38,100 nucleotides of DNA from Methylococcales bacterium (GTDB taxonomy: Bacteria; Pseudomonadota; Gammaproteobacteria; Methylococcales; Methylomonadaceae), in assembly GCA_023145835.1 (NCBI GenBank), contig JAGLDH010000085.1, positions 1 through 38,100 of the forward strand. Reading direction: 5' to 3'. Positions 27,485-36,031 of the stretch are shown piece after piece. Position numbers and translations under genes: made by a program. Under the pieces are notes generated by a model that did no database searches, had not been told where the DNA came from, and saw nothing but the letters and a program-made list of their open reading frames with translations. Positions within the stretch are counted from its first letter, which is position 1. Each line of letters begins with the position of its first letter.

Positions 27485-29068
27485 TTATTGAGTTTCTATT
27501 TCAATATTATATTTTTTCATACCTTTATAGCATGATAAGTTATAGCAGCTGGAAACCACAAGGGTATAAATGTTATTAGGTAAATTAAGTGAAAAAGGTT
27601 TATCACTTATTTGTAGAAGCTGTTTATCAGAGTTATAAACTTCAATAAAAAAAGCAGTATTAGAGAATTGACTCTTCCCAATAAAGGAAATATTTCCACT
27701 TAACTTTACTTCAAATTTATCTTTATCATCAACATCTAATAATTTGCCATTAATTGAGTTTTTTTTTGTTTGAATATCATCTTTTTCTAATGGGAAATCA
27801 AGATGAAAGAAATTTTTGTAATCAATAAAGACATCATACTCAATACTACTGATTTCCCCTGACTGATAATTAATATTATCAATCGATACTGTGTACCAAG
27901 TATCGTATTGCCATTCATCTACCATCCAGCTTAGATTGTTAGGTATTCCAACTTTATTAGTGTCTGAAAATAAATCATGAATAATTAATTGTTGGTTATT
28001 ACTTTTTTGCGTAACTGATACAGTAGATTCAGAGAAGTAATCATGTAAATTACCCCATTGAGATATATTATCTTCAATAATTGATAAATTCCAGGGTGTT
28101 TTTTTATCGGATATTTTATCGGAGAAAAAAATATAAGGATAACGTAGGTAAGGAAAGGCAACAAAACTTGGTATATCAGTTGATGTAGAATCGATGCTAT
28201 TAGAAAAATCAAAAACCTTAACTGAAGAAGCACCATAAACTTGTCCATAGCTGGTGAATTGTAAAAAAGGATTTAATAAATGTCTTCTATGACCAACACC
28301 CCCCACTGATGAGATATTAAAGGCATCATCAATAAGACCAATTAAGTCATTTGCAGGATCTTTGTTGTCATGAGCTAAGCTTAAATTACTACTATTGCTC
28401 CCATCTAACCCTGTTTGGCTAAAGCATTTAGAGTTTTTTGGAGGAGTATGGACTAAAAAATTATTTGCATGTTGAATCAATGCTGCTTTTTGGGTTTCAA
28501 TATCAGAAGTTGTATCATATTGTACGGCTGGTAAATGATGTAAGTTTCTAATTTGGTTTAGTGTGTTGAGCGATCTAGTCTTAACTGATACATTAATTGA
28601 TCCTTCAAAACAAGTTTCTGAATTAGGCAACTGAGAATACAAGTAATCATCAGAGATAAATTGTTTATCGGTTATTTCTTTTATAACTGTTTCCCAGAAA
28701 TAATCATATTCGCTACCCCTATCCTGAATTTGTACAAAACCAATGTTAGAATATTCACTGCTTTTATTATTAGCATCATAAGATTGGATGGCAACAAAGT
28801 AGGTTGCTTTTTGCCATAATTTAATTGAAAAATTAGTGTTATTACCTAAATCAACACTTGAAATGGATTCTTCTCCTTGATAGGGATAAGGAGCATAAAA
28901 TAAGCGATATCCGGCTGCTTTATTATTTTTAGACCAATGTAAGGTTGCTTGTAAGCCTTGAGTATTAATAGATACAACAGGTGGAATAGAATGTGCTGCT
29001 TGGGCATGAAGTGTTGTTAAAAATAGCATGATCACGTTTAATGTAATTTGGTTTAAATATGATCTCAT
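27485..29068 (-). CDS. Secreted protein with FN3-like, CAP-like and PPC-like domains
   Basis: From the ATG at 29068 the protein has 527 residues. A signal peptide (about 1-25) leads to a fibronectin type III-like domain (about 28-115: ATLHWSKNNKAAGYRLFYAP, then TYFVAIQSYDANNKSSEYSN). The middle part resembles a CAP/SCP domain: LNQIRNLHHLPAVQYD, AALIQHANNFLVHTPP, and GVGHRRHLLNPF, where bacterial CAP proteins have His and an HRRxLL segment. The C-terminal 80 residues (NSINGKLLDVDDKDKFEVKL, then YTLVVSSC) resemble a pre-peptidase (PPC) domain. An extracellular or periplasmic binding role is inferred. I cannot name a substrate. A TTG at 29074 is an alternative start. It is transcribed toward the AsmA-like gene and follows psd on the same strand after about 150 bp. 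Confidence 0.75.
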   Translation of the reverse strand: MRSYLNQITLNVIMLFLTTLHAQAAHSIPPVVSINTQGLQATLHWSKNNKAAGYRLFYAPYPYQGEESISSVDLGNNTNFSIKLWQKATYFVAIQSYDANNKSSEYSNIGFVQIQDRGSEYDYFWETVIKEITDKQFISDDYLYSQLPNSETCFEGSINVSVKTRSLNTLNQIRNLHHLPAVQYDTTSDIETQKAALIQHANNFLVHTPPKNSKCFSQTGLDGSNSSNLSLAHDNKDPANDLIGLIDDAFNISSVGGVGHRRHLLNPFLQFTSYGQVYGASSVKVFDFSNSIDSTSTDIPSFVAFPYLRYPYIFFSDKISDKKTPWNLSIIEDNISQWGNLHDYFSESTVSVTQKSNNQQLIIHDLFSDTNKVGIPNNLSWMVDEWQYDTWYTVSIDNINYQSGEISSIEYDVFIDYKNFFHLDFPLEKDDIQTKKNSINGKLLDVDDKDKFEVKLSGNISFIGKSQFSNTAFFIEVYNSDKQLLQISDKPFSLNLPNNIYTLVVSSCYNLSCYKGMKKYNIEIETQ

Positions 29069-29142
29069 TTCCAACTTTTTTAATTGATGGGACGGAAGGG
29101 GAAATGACTTTGTAGATTAATATGCAGAATAGAGATAAAAGT

Positions 29143-29170
29143 AAGGTTATCGAGTTTTCTTGATAATCTT
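29143..29170. terminator. Strong hairpin between psd and the CAP-like gene
   Basis: AAGGTTATCGAG (29143-29154) and CTTGATAATCTT (29159-29170) form a 12-bp stem around a TTTT loop. A T-run follows on each strand (TTTTT at 29178-29182 on plus; TTTT on minus). The two imperfect positions are G-T wobbles on the plus strand but A-C mismatches on the minus strand. Position suits termination of psd on the minus strand. Confidence 0.45.
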
Positions 29171-29220
29171 ACTCATCTTTTTATAAGTTACTGTTAGCTA
29201 AGAATAGCATGTTAAATATA

Positions 29221-30075
29221 TTATGATTTTCCGATCATCTCACCTAATTTAACGGTTTTTCCAGCCTTAAAAGATTCTTCCCATTCAACCTTGTCTTTTC
29301 CAAACAATACAATAATAGTAGAGCCCATATTAAAGCGCCCCATTTCTTCCCCTTTTGCGATTACAGTCTCATTATTTTGATATTTCCATGAACGGACAGA
29401 ATCAATTGTTGGTGGGGTGACAATGCCGTGCCAGACAGTTTCAATACTAGAGACAAAAATAGCGCCGACTAAAATTAATGCCATTGGGCCAAGTTCAGTA
29501 TCAAATAGACAGGCTACACGTTCATTTCTCGCGAAAAGGCCGGGTACAGAATTTGTTGTTGCGGTATTGACACTGAATAGTCTTCCTGGAATATGTACCA
29601 TTTCAGTTAACGTACCTTTTACAGGCATGTGTAAACGATGATAGTCTTTAGGAGAAAGGTAAATGGTTGTAAAAGAACCCTCTTCAAATGGTTCGGTTCT
29701 TTGTGCATCTCCTCCTAATAAATCTATTGTAGAAAAGGATTTTCCTTTTGCTTGAAATATTTTACCTTGTTCAATAATACCCGCTTGGCTAACAGCCCCG
29801 TCAGCAGGACATGCGACGGCATTCTTAACTTTAGTTATAGATCTAGCGTGTGGTTTTAGTTCTCGCGTAAAAAAATGATTAAAGCTAGAAAAATTATTAA
29901 TATTCTGTTCTTTTGATTCAGACATATTGACACCATAAACCTTAATGATTTGAGTAATCATCAAGTTTTTCCATACTTTAATCTCAGAATGCGTAAATTT
30001 TGACATTATAGTCGACAGAAAATGATGGGGTAGGATATATTGAGGAAGTGTAGTGAGTGCTTCTTTAAAAGTCAT
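29221..30075 (-). CDS. psd: Phosphatidylserine decarboxylase proenzyme
   Basis: Psd converts phosphatidylserine to phosphatidylethanolamine at the inner membrane. It is made as a proenzyme that cleaves itself between Gly251 and Ser252 (FNMGSTIIVLFG), turning Ser252 into the pyruvoyl group. The usual motif is LGST; here the residue before Gly is Met. The catalytic Asp92 (CPADGAVSQ) and His149 (PKDYHRLHMP) of the self-processing triad are present. Family motifs FNHFFTRELKP and PGRLFSVN are also seen. Length is 284 residues (E. coli 322, with a longer tail). It is 10 bp downstream of the orphan FlhB-domain gene, so the two probably share a transcript. Confidence 0.96.
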   Translation of the reverse strand: MTFKEALTTLPQYILPHHFLSTIMSKFTHSEIKVWKNLMITQIIKVYGVNMSESKEQNINNFSSFNHFFTRELKPHARSITKVKNAVACPADGAVSQAGIIEQGKIFQAKGKSFSTIDLLGGDAQRTEPFEEGSFTTIYLSPKDYHRLHMPVKGTLTEMVHIPGRLFSVNTATTNSVPGLFARNERVACLFDTELGPMALILVGAIFVSSIETVWHGIVTPPTIDSVRSWKYQNNETVIAKGEEMGRFNMGSTIIVLFGKDKVEWEESFKAGKTVKLGEMIGKS

Positions 30076-30085
30076 GTCGGTATTA

Positions 30086-30373
30086 TTATTCGTTTAGATT
30101 ATCTGATACTTTTCCACTTAGGAAATAAGCAAAAGAAATGATTTCTGCAACTGCAATATAAAGTTCCTGAGGAATTTCTTCCCCTAGAGGAACTTGAGCC
30201 AAAATTCTTGCTAACTCTGGCTCATTTTGGAGTGGAATACCATGTTTTTCTGCTAGCATTAAGATTTGCTCGGCAGTAACACCTTCACCACTTGCAGTTA
30301 CTTTTGGGGCATGTTGTCCATCATATTTTAGGGCAACAGCAATATCGCTATTATAATAAGTTTTTTCTGTCAT
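30086..30373 (-). CDS. Orphan FlhB/YscU C-terminal-domain protein
   Basis: The 95-residue protein matches only the cytoplasmic C-terminal domain of flagellar/type III export switch proteins: DIAVALKYDGQHAPKVTASGEG, then AEQILMLAEKHGIPLQNEPELA, ILAQVPLGEEIPQELYIAVAEII (key parts IAVALKYD, AEKHGIPL, VPLGEEIP). It has no membrane helices. FlhB has the self-cleaving NPTH tetrapeptide just before this domain. Here the corresponding residues read YNSD, so autocleavage is not expected. Such free-standing FlhB-like proteins (FhlB/FlhX) occur with or without flagella and can partly substitute for the FlhB tail. No other flagellar or secretion gene lies in the window. It is directly upstream of psd (10 bp), an unexplained pairing. 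Confidence 0.88.
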   Translation of the reverse strand: MTEKTYYNSDIAVALKYDGQHAPKVTASGEGVTAEQILMLAEKHGIPLQNEPELARILAQVPLGEEIPQELYIAVAEIISFAYFLSGKVSDNLNE

Positions 30374-30411
30374 TCATTCAGTATAGTTTCTTAAGAAATT
30401 TATATCTGAAA

Positions 30412-30801
30412 TTAAGGTAAATTAATCAATTGTGGTGTAGTCCATTTGTCATCTTTATGTTCAGCCACGATGGTGGTATAAATTCCACCTCGTACATTAA
30501 ACTCAGCACGTATGCGAATAAAATTAGGTGATATAACCTTAACAATATCGTCTAGCATTTCATTGGTTACTGCTTCATGAAACGCACCTTGTTCACGAAA
30601 AGACCACATGTATAACTTAAGAGCTTTTAATTCCACACATAGTTTATTCGGTACGTATTCAATAGTAATGGTGGCAAAATCAGGTTGCCCCGTCATTGGA
30701 CAAAGGCAAGTAAACTCGGGAATGTCAATACGAATAGTAAAGTCACGTCCTGGTTTTGGATTATCAAAAGTATCAAGGTTTTTACTTGGTTTAGTGCTCA
30801 T
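30412..30801 (-). CDS. queF: NADPH-dependent preQ0 reductase QueF, type I
   Basis: QueF reduces the nitrile 7-cyano-7-deazaguanine (preQ0) to the amine preQ1 with NADPH, in queuosine tRNA modification. It is the short unimodular type I form (129 residues, tunnelling fold), not the longer E. coli type II. The thioimide-forming Cys34 and Asp41 are in [16 protein letters not shown], and the QueF motif is [15 protein letters not shown]. The start [15 protein letters not shown] and the [18 protein letters not shown] helix (key part [12 protein letters not shown]) also match. It is divergent from smc and 38 bp upstream of the FlhB-domain gene on the same strand. Confidence 0.95.
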   Translation of the reverse strand: MSTKPSKNLDTFDNPKPGRDFTIRIDIPEFTCLCPMTGQPDFATITIEYVPNKLCVELKALKLYMWSFREQGAFHEAVTNEMLDDIVKVISPNFIRIRAEFNVRGGIYTTIVAEHKDDKWTTPQLINLP

Positions 30802-30944
30802 AATAATTTAAATTAAAAGTTGAAATGTATGGTTTTTTACCAGCCTGTTTTTTCTAAAATAATTGCGGTTTATATCAAGATGTTAAAGCAATGACTTTTG
30901 ATGAAATCTAGGTTTTTAAATGGTGCATTTAGAATGTTAAAAGG

Positions 30945-30950
30945 TATAAT
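30945..30950 (+). promoter_or_regulatory. -10 box candidate for smc-zipA
   Basis: A perfect TATAAT stands 37 bp before the smc ATG, in the intergenic region divergent from queF. No good -35 is seen at the expected distance. AAGGGA at 30969-30974 is a possible ribosome binding site, 13 bases from the ATG. Confidence 0.45.
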
Positions 30951-30987
30951 AACTGGTTAATTCAATTCAAGGGATATTCTACCAGTA

Positions 30988-33900
30988 ATGAAGCTGGATA
31001 AAATCAAACTTTCTGGGTTTAAGTCATTTGCTGACCAAACCACCATTATTATCAAAGGTAACTTAACCGCAGTTGTTGGGCCTAATGGTTGTGGAAAATC
31101 AAATGTTATTGATGCCGTTCGTTGGGTTATGGGGGAAAGCTCTGCTAAGCATCTTCGGGGTGGTAGCATGGCTGATGTCATTTTTAATGGATCATCTGGT
31201 AGAAAGCCCGTTAGTATTGCTTCAGTGGAATTGATTTTTGATAATAGTGAAGGTAAGGCCGGTGGAGAATATTCTAAATACAGCACTATTTCGATAAGAA
31301 GACAAGTGACTCGAGACGGACAGTCTCAATATGCATTGAATGGAACTAAATGCCGACGCAAAGATATTACTGATTTGTTTTTAGGCACGGGTTTAGGTGC
31401 AAGAAGTTATGCCATTATTGAACAAGGTACGATTTCTAGAATGGTGGAATCAAAGCCTGAAGAGTTACGAGTTCATATTGAAGAAGCGGCGGGTATTTCA
31501 AAATATAAGGAACGACGGAATGAGACTGAAACTCGAATGCGTCATACTCGAGAAAACCTAGAACGGTTAGATGATTTACGGGAAGAAGTTGAAAAACAAT
31601 TAGAAAATTTAAAAAAACAATCTGAAAAAGCTGAGAAATTTACAGGGTTAAAAAAGCAAGAACGTCAGTATAAACGTGAATTGTTGGCCATTAGATGGAA
31701 TAGTTATCACCAAATTTCTACACAATTAGAAAGTCGATTACAAGAGATTGCTGCAGAGCATAATCGGCTATTTGAATTACTTAGACAACTAGATAAGTCT
31801 ATTGATGCCAAGCGAGCAGAGCAAAAACAACAACAGCATCAATTAGACTCTGCTCAAGAAGAATATTATCAAGTGGTTGCTGATGTAAGTCGATTACAAC
31901 AAACGATTAAACATAACGAAACCAATCATGAAGAAACGTTGCTTGAAATTGATCGTTTGAAACAGCAAGCTGCACATTCACAAAATGAGTGTGAACAGGA
32001 TATTGAGCAACTGGAAGAGATTAAAGCTTCACTTGATGAAGCTGAAGAAAACAAAATTGTTGCGACAGAACAATTCGAAGAAAATGTAGATATTCAGCAA
32101 GAACTACAAAGTAATAAAGCAAATTGGCAAAAGCAATGGGAAGACTATTTAATCGAGAGTTCAAAGTATAATGAACAGGTAGAAGTTCAACGGGTAAAAC
32201 TCTCACATTTAACAACTCAATCCCAACAATTGCAACAACGGTTAGAAAAACTTCAAACAGAACGAAATGAATTATCAAAAACAGATCTACAAGCTGAAAT
32301 TGAATCTCTTGATAGCAGTATTGAATTGATTGAAACAGATAGGGAAGATCTACAGGAACAATTGGAAGCAGTATATAATCAAATTATAGATCAACGACAA
32401 CAATTGAAAAACTTTCATGATCAATTACACCAAAACCGTTCTGAATTACAAAAAATTAATGGAAAAATTACCTCGTTAGAGTTGTTGCAGCAACACGCAA
32501 TGGGTAAAGATAAAAAAAACCTTGTTCAATGGTTAGAGAAAATGGAGCTTTCAAATAACCAACGTTTAGCTGAATTTTTAGACGTTGAACCTGGTTGGGA
32601 AACAGCAGTTGAAACCGTCCTGGGAAACTATCTTGAAGCGATTTGTACAAAAAATACTAATAAGATTGTCCAAGGGTTACAATTTCTAACAGACCAATCA
32701 GTTATTGTGTTTGATACACATCAATCTAAAACAATGGAAAGTGACAATTTACCCTTGTTATTACAAAAGGTTAAATCACCTTGGGATCTAAGTGGATTAT
32801 TATCTGGTATTTATTATGCAGATAACCTTGAGGCGGCAAGAAAATTGAGTTCTAATATTAAGGTCTATGAATCAATTATTACACCAAATGGAGATTGGCT
32901 GGCTAAAGATTGGATCAATATTTCTAGGTCTAAAGATAGTAAACAAGGTGTTTTACAGCGAGAAAAGGAATTACGTCTTTTAAAGCAAAGATGTGATGAA
33001 TTACTGAGTGAGATAGAAGAAATAGAGGAACAGCTGGACAAAACAGAAAAATCACTAAAAGATGCTGAGGCTAGCAGGGAAAGCTTGCAACTAAAGGATA
33101 AAATTCTTGGTTCTGAGTATTCAGCAAAAAGTTCTCAATTTAGTGCTTATTCAGCGAGACAAGAACAGCAACAGCAACGGTTAAACCAGATTAGTTATGA
33201 TATTGAAGAAATTGTTGCTGAAATATCTGATATTGCTGAAACAGTTGATGAGTCAGATGGATTAAAACTAGGTGCGGAAGAGACACTTGAATTATTAAGT
33301 AGTAAAAAAGAAACTTTAACTGAAGAAAATCAAAAGTTAGACACAAAACTACATGCAGTAAATATTGCTGTTAATGACGCACAAAAAACAGTTCATACGG
33401 TGCAAGGGAAAATCGAGTCATTAAAAGCATCTGAAGGATTAACAAGTAAACAAATTGAACGTTTACAACTACAAAACCAACAGTCAGCTGAGCGTATCGT
33501 AGAATTAGAAATTAAAATAAATTCTACATTACTACCTTTGGATGATGAAAAGATACAATTGGAAGATGTAGCGGGTAAAAAAAAGGTCTTGGAAGACAAA
33601 ATACAACAAGACCGACTTACTCAACAAGAAACAGAAACAGAGATTACTCATAAAGCTGAAGAACATACTCGGACACAACGGTCGATGGAAGAACAAAAAG
33701 AACTGTTGGATAAGGTTAGGTTTGAACAACAAGACAGTAATGTTAGACAGCAGACGATAACTGAACAGTTAAATGAAATTGACACAGACCCTGAGCAAGT
33801 ATTACAAACTTTATCTGACGATGCAGAAGAAGATGAATGGAAGCATAGACTAGAGAGTTTTACTAAGCAAATAGAAAGGTTAGGGTCTATTAATTTAACG

Positions 33901-34494
33901 GCTATTGAAGAGTATAAGTCTCAAGCAGAAAGGATGGACTTTCTTAACGAACAGTATAATGATTTGATTGATGCCTTAAATACATTGGATCAAGCAATTA
34001 GTAAAATTGATAAAGAAAGTAGGCTGCGATTTAGAGAAACTTTTGATAAAATTAATATAGGGTTACAAGCTAAGTTTCCTAAATTGTTTGGTGGTGGACA
34101 AGCTTATTTAGAATTAACTGACACTGACTTATTAGAAGCAGGAGTAAACATTATTGCTCGGCCTCCTGGTAAGCGAAATAGTTCAATTCACTTGCTGTCA
34201 GGTGGAGAAAAAGCGTTAACTGCAGTAGCATTGGTATTTTCAATTTTTGATTTAAATCCAGCTCCTTTTTGTTTGCTGGATGAAGTTGATGCTCCTTTAG
34301 ATGACGCCAATGTGGTAAGATTTTCACAAATGGTTGAGGAGATGTCAGAAACAGTACAGTTTTTATATATTTCTCATAATAAAGTGACAATGGAAATTGC
34401 TAAGCAATTAGCTGGTGTCACGATGAAAGAACCGGGGGTATCTCGAATGGTATCCGTAGATATTGAAGAAGCAGTAGACATGGCAGAAAACTAA
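30988..34494 (+). CDS. smc: Chromosome segregation protein SMC
   Basis: SMC is the ATPase core of condensin, working with ScpA and ScpB to fold and separate chromosomes. The Walker A is GPNGCGKSN (31-39). An N-terminal coiled coil runs about 170-490, the hinge about 500-655 (beginning near HAMGKDKKNLVQWLEKM), and a second coiled coil about 660-1010. The C-terminal head has the ABC signature LLSGGEKAL (Ser1071) and Walker B FCLLDEVD with Asp1098 and catalytic Glu1099. At 1168 residues it is full length. The organism therefore uses SMC rather than the MukBEF of enterobacteria. It overlaps zipA by 1 bp, the usual smc-zipA pairing outside enterobacteria. Confidence 0.98.
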   Translation: MKLDKIKLSGFKSFADQTTIIIKGNLTAVVGPNGCGKSNVIDAVRWVMGESSAKHLRGGSMADVIFNGSSGRKPVSIASVELIFDNSEGKAGGEYSKYSTISIRRQVTRDGQSQYALNGTKCRRKDITDLFLGTGLGARSYAIIEQGTISRMVESKPEELRVHIEEAAGISKYKERRNETETRMRHTRENLERLDDLREEVEKQLENLKKQSEKAEKFTGLKKQERQYKRELLAIRWNSYHQISTQLESRLQEIAAEHNRLFELLRQLDKSIDAKRAEQKQQQHQLDSAQEEYYQVVADVSRLQQTIKHNETNHEETLLEIDRLKQQAAHSQNECEQDIEQLEEIKASLDEAEENKIVATEQFEENVDIQQELQSNKANWQKQWEDYLIESSKYNEQVEVQRVKLSHLTTQSQQLQQRLEKLQTERNELSKTDLQAEIESLDSSIELIETDREDLQEQLEAVYNQIIDQRQQLKNFHDQLHQNRSELQKINGKITSLELLQQHAMGKDKKNLVQWLEKMELSNNQRLAEFLDVEPGWETAVETVLGNYLEAICTKNTNKIVQGLQFLTDQSVIVFDTHQSKTMESDNLPLLLQKVKSPWDLSGLLSGIYYADNLEAARKLSSNIKVYESIITPNGDWLAKDWINISRSKDSKQGVLQREKELRLLKQRCDELLSEIEEIEEQLDKTEKSLKDAEASRESLQLKDKILGSEYSAKSSQFSAYSARQEQQQQRLNQISYDIEEIVAEISDIAETVDESDGLKLGAEETLELLSSKKETLTEENQKLDTKLHAVNIAVNDAQKTVHTVQGKIESLKASEGLTSKQIERLQLQNQQSAERIVELEIKINSTLLPLDDEKIQLEDVAGKKKVLEDKIQQDRLTQQETETEITHKAEEHTRTQRSMEEQKELLDKVRFEQQDSNVRQQTITEQLNEIDTDPEQVLQTLSDDAEEDEWKHRLESFTKQIERLGSINLTAIEEYKSQAERMDFLNEQYNDLIDALNTLDQAISKIDKESRLRFRETFDKINIGLQAKFPKLFGGGQAYLELTDTDLLEAGVNIIARPPGKRNSSIHLLSGGEKALTAVALVFSIFDLNPAPFCLLDEVDAPLDDANVVRFSQMVEEMSETVQFLYISHNKVTMEIAKQLAGVTMKEPGVSRMVSVDIEEAVDMAEN

Positions 34495-35399
34495 TGGATA
34501 AAGATATATTAAGAATAGTGATTATTACTTTGGGTGTTTTAACCATGCTAGGCATGGTGATATGGCATTTTTTTCAGAGTAGAAAGTCTCATCGAAATAG
34601 TTTTTATAACAACAGAGATCCTCTGGGGAAAATTGATGATTCATTAATTATAAATACAGAAAATGATGATTTTGATGTTGTACCTTTACCTTTAGGGGCT
34701 GTTTCAGATTATGAGCTGTCTCCTAATGATGACCCAATTTTTAATAATACTTCGAATTACCAGGAGCAAGAATTTAAAGATTACGCAGTTGAATCATCTA
34801 ATGCTGAGATAACACCAAAACCTAGTCCGGAAATGGAAGATGTTTTTAATTCAAGTTTTGCAGAAACCACTAGCCTGAAGATGGATGACCAACCTAAACC
34901 TAAACCTGAAGTTGATAATAAAATCCCAAATGAATTAGAAGTTGATGATTTTAAAGATGTCAGGGGTAAACAAAATGAGTCAGAAGAAAAAAAGACTAAT
35001 ATAGAAGTCCCTTCTATTATCCAAATACATGTATTTGCCTTAGATTATGATGGATTCAAAGGGAAAGATTTATTAAATGTTTTTAAAGAATCCAAACTTG
35101 AATATGGTAGTGTAAAAATCTTTGAACGATTGGATGAAAACCGCAAGGTTGATTTTGCTGTGGCAAGCATGGTTGAACCTGGAACATTCCCTGATACAAA
35201 TATAGAGTCATTCAGTTGTCCAGGTGTTGTATTTTTTTTACAACCCGCTGTATTAGATAATCCATTAAAAATATTTGATGAGTTTATTACTACAATTGAT
35301 AAGGTAGCAAGTAAGCTTGATGGCGTTAAATTAGACCAAAATAGAGAGCCGTTATCAACAGAAACTATCAGAATGATTCGCAAGAGTTTGTCTGCATAA
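34494..35399 (+). CDS. zipA: Cell division protein ZipA
   Basis: ZipA anchors FtsZ to the inner membrane at the septum and is found only in gammaproteobacteria. The N-terminus is a short periplasmic tip plus one membrane helix (about 6-27), followed by basic residues. An acidic, proline-containing linker of about 145 residues (30-175) leads to the C-terminal FtsZ-binding domain (about 178-300): IQIHVFALDYDGFKGKDLL, FERLDENRKVDFAVASMVEPGTF (key part VDFAVASMVEPGTF), CPGVVFFLQPA and REPLSTETIRMIR. Length of 301 residues is within the range of this variable family. In many relatives ligA follows directly. Here no gene follows for about 630 bp. Confidence 0.93.
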   Translation: MDKDILRIVIITLGVLTMLGMVIWHFFQSRKSHRNSFYNNRDPLGKIDDSLIINTENDDFDVVPLPLGAVSDYELSPNDDPIFNNTSNYQEQEFKDYAVESSNAEITPKPSPEMEDVFNSSFAETTSLKMDDQPKPKPEVDNKIPNELEVDDFKDVRGKQNESEEKKTNIEVPSIIQIHVFALDYDGFKGKDLLNVFKESKLEYGSVKIFERLDENRKVDFAVASMVEPGTFPDTNIESFSCPGVVFFLQPAVLDNPLKIFDEFITTIDKVASKLDGVKLDQNREPLSTETIRMIRKSLSA

Positions 35400-35420
35400 A
35401 ATTGAGACTATAAATAATTC

Positions 35421-35472
35421 TGTGTAACTCCTTATCCCTTCATATTAGAGATCAAAAATAAGCAGTTACACA
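35421..35472. repeat. 9-bp inverted repeat, possible insertion-sequence scar
   Basis: TGTGTAACT (35421-35429) and its exact reverse complement AGTTACACA (35464-35472) flank 34 bp. The sequence ATTCTGTGTAACTCC resembles the TCTGTGTAA-type termini I associate with IS256-family elements, but no transposase remains. A long-loop terminator for zipA is another reading, though no T-run follows. Confidence 0.35.
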
Positions 35473-35873
35473 AAAGAAATGACACTCTCAAGCTTGGAGA
35501 AAGTTAGAATAATCTGCTGTCTAGAATCATTTTAAGTCGTATCTGTCCTAGTTTTTTTATGATGATTTTTACTCAAATCACCATAAAACATTTATCTATT
35601 CAAGCCTGACTGTTGAGCGGTATTATGCAGAAGAATCGCTTGATTTTTTTGCATTTGACTCCCTTTTATTTAGTTTCAATTTAACTGGTTTCTTTTCTAA
35701 GCTTATCCTTTAGTGGGTCTCTGAACAAGTTGATTTATAAACACCAGTGTTCAATAAATTACATTCTACTACATTGTTGCTTTTAGACTTAATCAGAGAT
35801 TTCTTAACTGATGGGTATCTTTAGTTATTTATGAATGGCAACTATATGCCTAAAATATTCGATAATGTCATTG

Positions 35874-35909
35874 AAAACCCTGTTAATAGTTTACAATTAA
35901 CAGGATTTT
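35874..35909. terminator. Bidirectional intrinsic terminator
   Basis: CCTGTTAA (35879-35886) and TTAACAGG (35897-35904) form a perfect 8-bp stem with a 10-nt loop. It is flanked by AAAA on the left and TTTT on the right, so each strand's transcript ends in U's. It lies 123 bp past the stop of the minus-strand cytochrome-like gene and 475 bp past zipA. It best serves the minus-strand gene. Confidence 0.65.
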
Positions 35910-36031
35910 CGACTTATTTTTAAACATTTTAGGAGTAACTTACTCAGATAGAATTAGTAGAAGCTCACTAATACATTCTTGCATTTGTTAAAGATATAAC
36001 TTAAATGCTAATAAGTTATTTAGAGTTTAAA

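Larger units (their letters stand above)
35400..36031. other. Gene-free stretch of about 630 bp between zipA and the cytochrome-like gene
   Basis: I find no open frame with recognisable homology on either strand. The stretch holds a 9-bp inverted repeat near zipA (35421-35429 and 35464-35472) and a hairpin terminator (35874-35909). A plus-strand open segment around 35,570-35,710 encodes about 45 residues but has no start signal or family match. It may be a decayed gene or insertion-sequence scar, since the usual zipA neighbour, ligA, is absent. Confidence 0.6.

Noticed and set aside
30086-30373. Evidence for a type III secretion or flagellar locus
   Set aside because: Only the small FlhB C-terminal domain is present. 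No membrane export components, ATPase or structural genes are nearby.
35570-35710. Open segment of about 45 codons on the plus strand downstream of zipA
   Set aside because: No start codon with a ribosome binding site and no family resemblance. Not enough to call a gene.
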